Shown here piece by piece: positions 63,438-64,000 of a stretch of 64,000 nt of DNA (position 1 is the first letter of the stretch; every line of letters starts with the position of its first letter). The position numbers and the translations under genes are program-made. The stretch spans positions 18,291,945 through 18,355,944 of the forward strand of contig NC_058140.1 in the NCBI RefSeq assembly GCF_011075055.1. Direction: 5' to 3'. The notes below the pieces were generated by a model. That model had not been told where the DNA came from, did no database searches, and saw nothing but the letters and a program-made list of their open reading frames with translations. The DNA comes from Mangifera indica (lineage: Eukaryota > Streptophyta > Magnoliopsida > Sapindales > Anacardiaceae).

Positions 63438-64000
63438 CTATAAAGCCCGATCAGGCATGGCACGCCCCCGACCCCTTCCAACATGGCCATACCCCCTTCC
63501 ATAATATGAACCTCGAGAACGACCACCATGTCTAGGCCCACGGCTACCTCGTCCACCTCGATGCCTTGAGAAATCACCAAAAGTCTGCACCCATCAAACA
63601 TAAAAGATGCTGAGATCATGATCCCAACTCTTGGAAAGTTGAAAAAATCTATCGATACAAAGACACATTACCTCTGTGTCTATTTTCATTTGCTCAGAGA
63701 ATCTAGTCCTTCCATTTTGTGATTCATAATCAAGAGCATTGCAGGAAATACTATCAAAAAAGTCATCCTTGTTGTAAACAGGCTGCAGCACATAAACGGA
63801 AAATCAAATATCGTATGTTAAAAAGGGAAAGAAAAAAGACTTTTCTTCAACAAAAAAATAAAATTCAACAGAGGCAGAAGACATCAACCTTGACACCAAT
63901 CTTCTGTGCTCCATTATCCTGTTCATCTTCAAAATCATCTTCATCACTCATTTTTCCATCACCTTCTATGTTGTCCTTTGAATGGGATTTGTTACCCTTA
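63438..64000 (-). CDS. DCP5: DCP5, LSM14/Scd6-type P-body protein, C-terminal part (truncated by window edge)
   Basis: The last three exons are visible: 64000-63889 (open at the edge), 63782-63672 and 63584-63438, all phase 0 at their junctions. Together they encode an acidic lead-in (SDEDDFEDEQDNG), the FDF region (KPVYNKDDFFDSISC), the TFG box (NGRTRFSEQMKIDTE joined to TFGDF) and an RGG-rich tail (SRGSYYGRGYGHVGRGRGR) ending DRAL. The N-terminal Lsm domain lies beyond the window. In Arabidopsis DCP5 works with DCP1/DCP2 in mRNA decapping and translational repression in cytoplasmic P-bodies and shows condensate behaviour. The RGG tail may bind RNA and be arginine-methylated, by analogy. It is 2.0 kb from the cytochrome b561 gene, the same neighbour pair as in Arabidopsis. 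Confidence 0.93.

Noticed and set aside
1..64000. tRNA, rRNA or CRISPR-like arrays
   Set aside because: No cloverleaf-like B-box context, no rRNA blocks and no regularly spaced repeats were seen by eye; a dedicated tRNA scan was not possible.

Overview
The window is nuclear DNA from a eudicot plant. It is AT-rich, its genes carry many small GT-AG introns, the intergenic space is full of short non-autonomous transposons, and every recognisable protein has its closest remembered relative in Arabidopsis-type eudicots. I cannot name the genus. Nine protein-coding genes are supported (eight complete, DCP5 cut by the right edge), plus one broken gene fragment. Exon junctions were worked out by hand by matching reading phase, splice dinucleotides and family motifs; no transcript data were used.

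Layout: (1) 1.9-10.1 kb, minus, a 14-exon multi-spanning membrane protein ending in a C3HC4 RING finger. (2) 17.6-19.4 kb, minus, a two-exon bHLH factor of the TMO5/T5L1 clade (vascular initial divisions). (3) 26.8-28.1 kb, minus, an intronless secreted A1 aspartyl protease. (4) 32.1-33.5 kb, plus, a CYC/TB1-class TCP factor (BRC1/BRC2, branching control). (5) 41.1-44.3 kb, minus, a YJU2B/CCDC130 splicing-associated protein. (6) 46.8-51.9 kb, minus, CHUP1, the actin-linked chloroplast outer-envelope positioning protein. (7) 54.5-58.6 kb, minus, a plastid-directed SLH-domain coiled-coil protein. (8) 59.2-61.4 kb, minus, a cytochrome b561 ascorbate-dependent transmembrane oxidoreductase. (9) 63.4 kb to the edge, minus, the C-terminus of the P-body protein DCP5. 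A frameshifted fragment of a clavaminate synthase-like oxygenase lies at about 62.6-63.0 kb. The genes do not form a pathway. What links them is conserved order: the window interleaves blocks that, from memory, are separate in Arabidopsis (At1g68800-68820, At3g25680-25710 and At1g26100-26110), so it looks like a less fractionated ancestral order.

The intergenic DNA is dominated by one family of Mutator-like fold-back elements with termini of the type GGCCAAA(G/C)GACTATTTCCCA. Four copies have convincing target-site duplications (three of 9 bp, one of about 11 bp), and several more are degenerate. One copy, just upstream of the YJU2B gene, has two further small elements nested inside it. Other repeats are a hAT-type MITE with an 8-bp target duplication, two AT-rich fold-back MITEs, a decayed Copia RNase H remnant and several microsatellites. 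I saw no tRNA, rRNA or CRISPR array. Nothing looks like a wholly new system. The best leads are the fold-back family, a possible gene capture by it, a splice-site-containing exon duplication in the cytochrome b561 gene, and the merged ancestral gene order.
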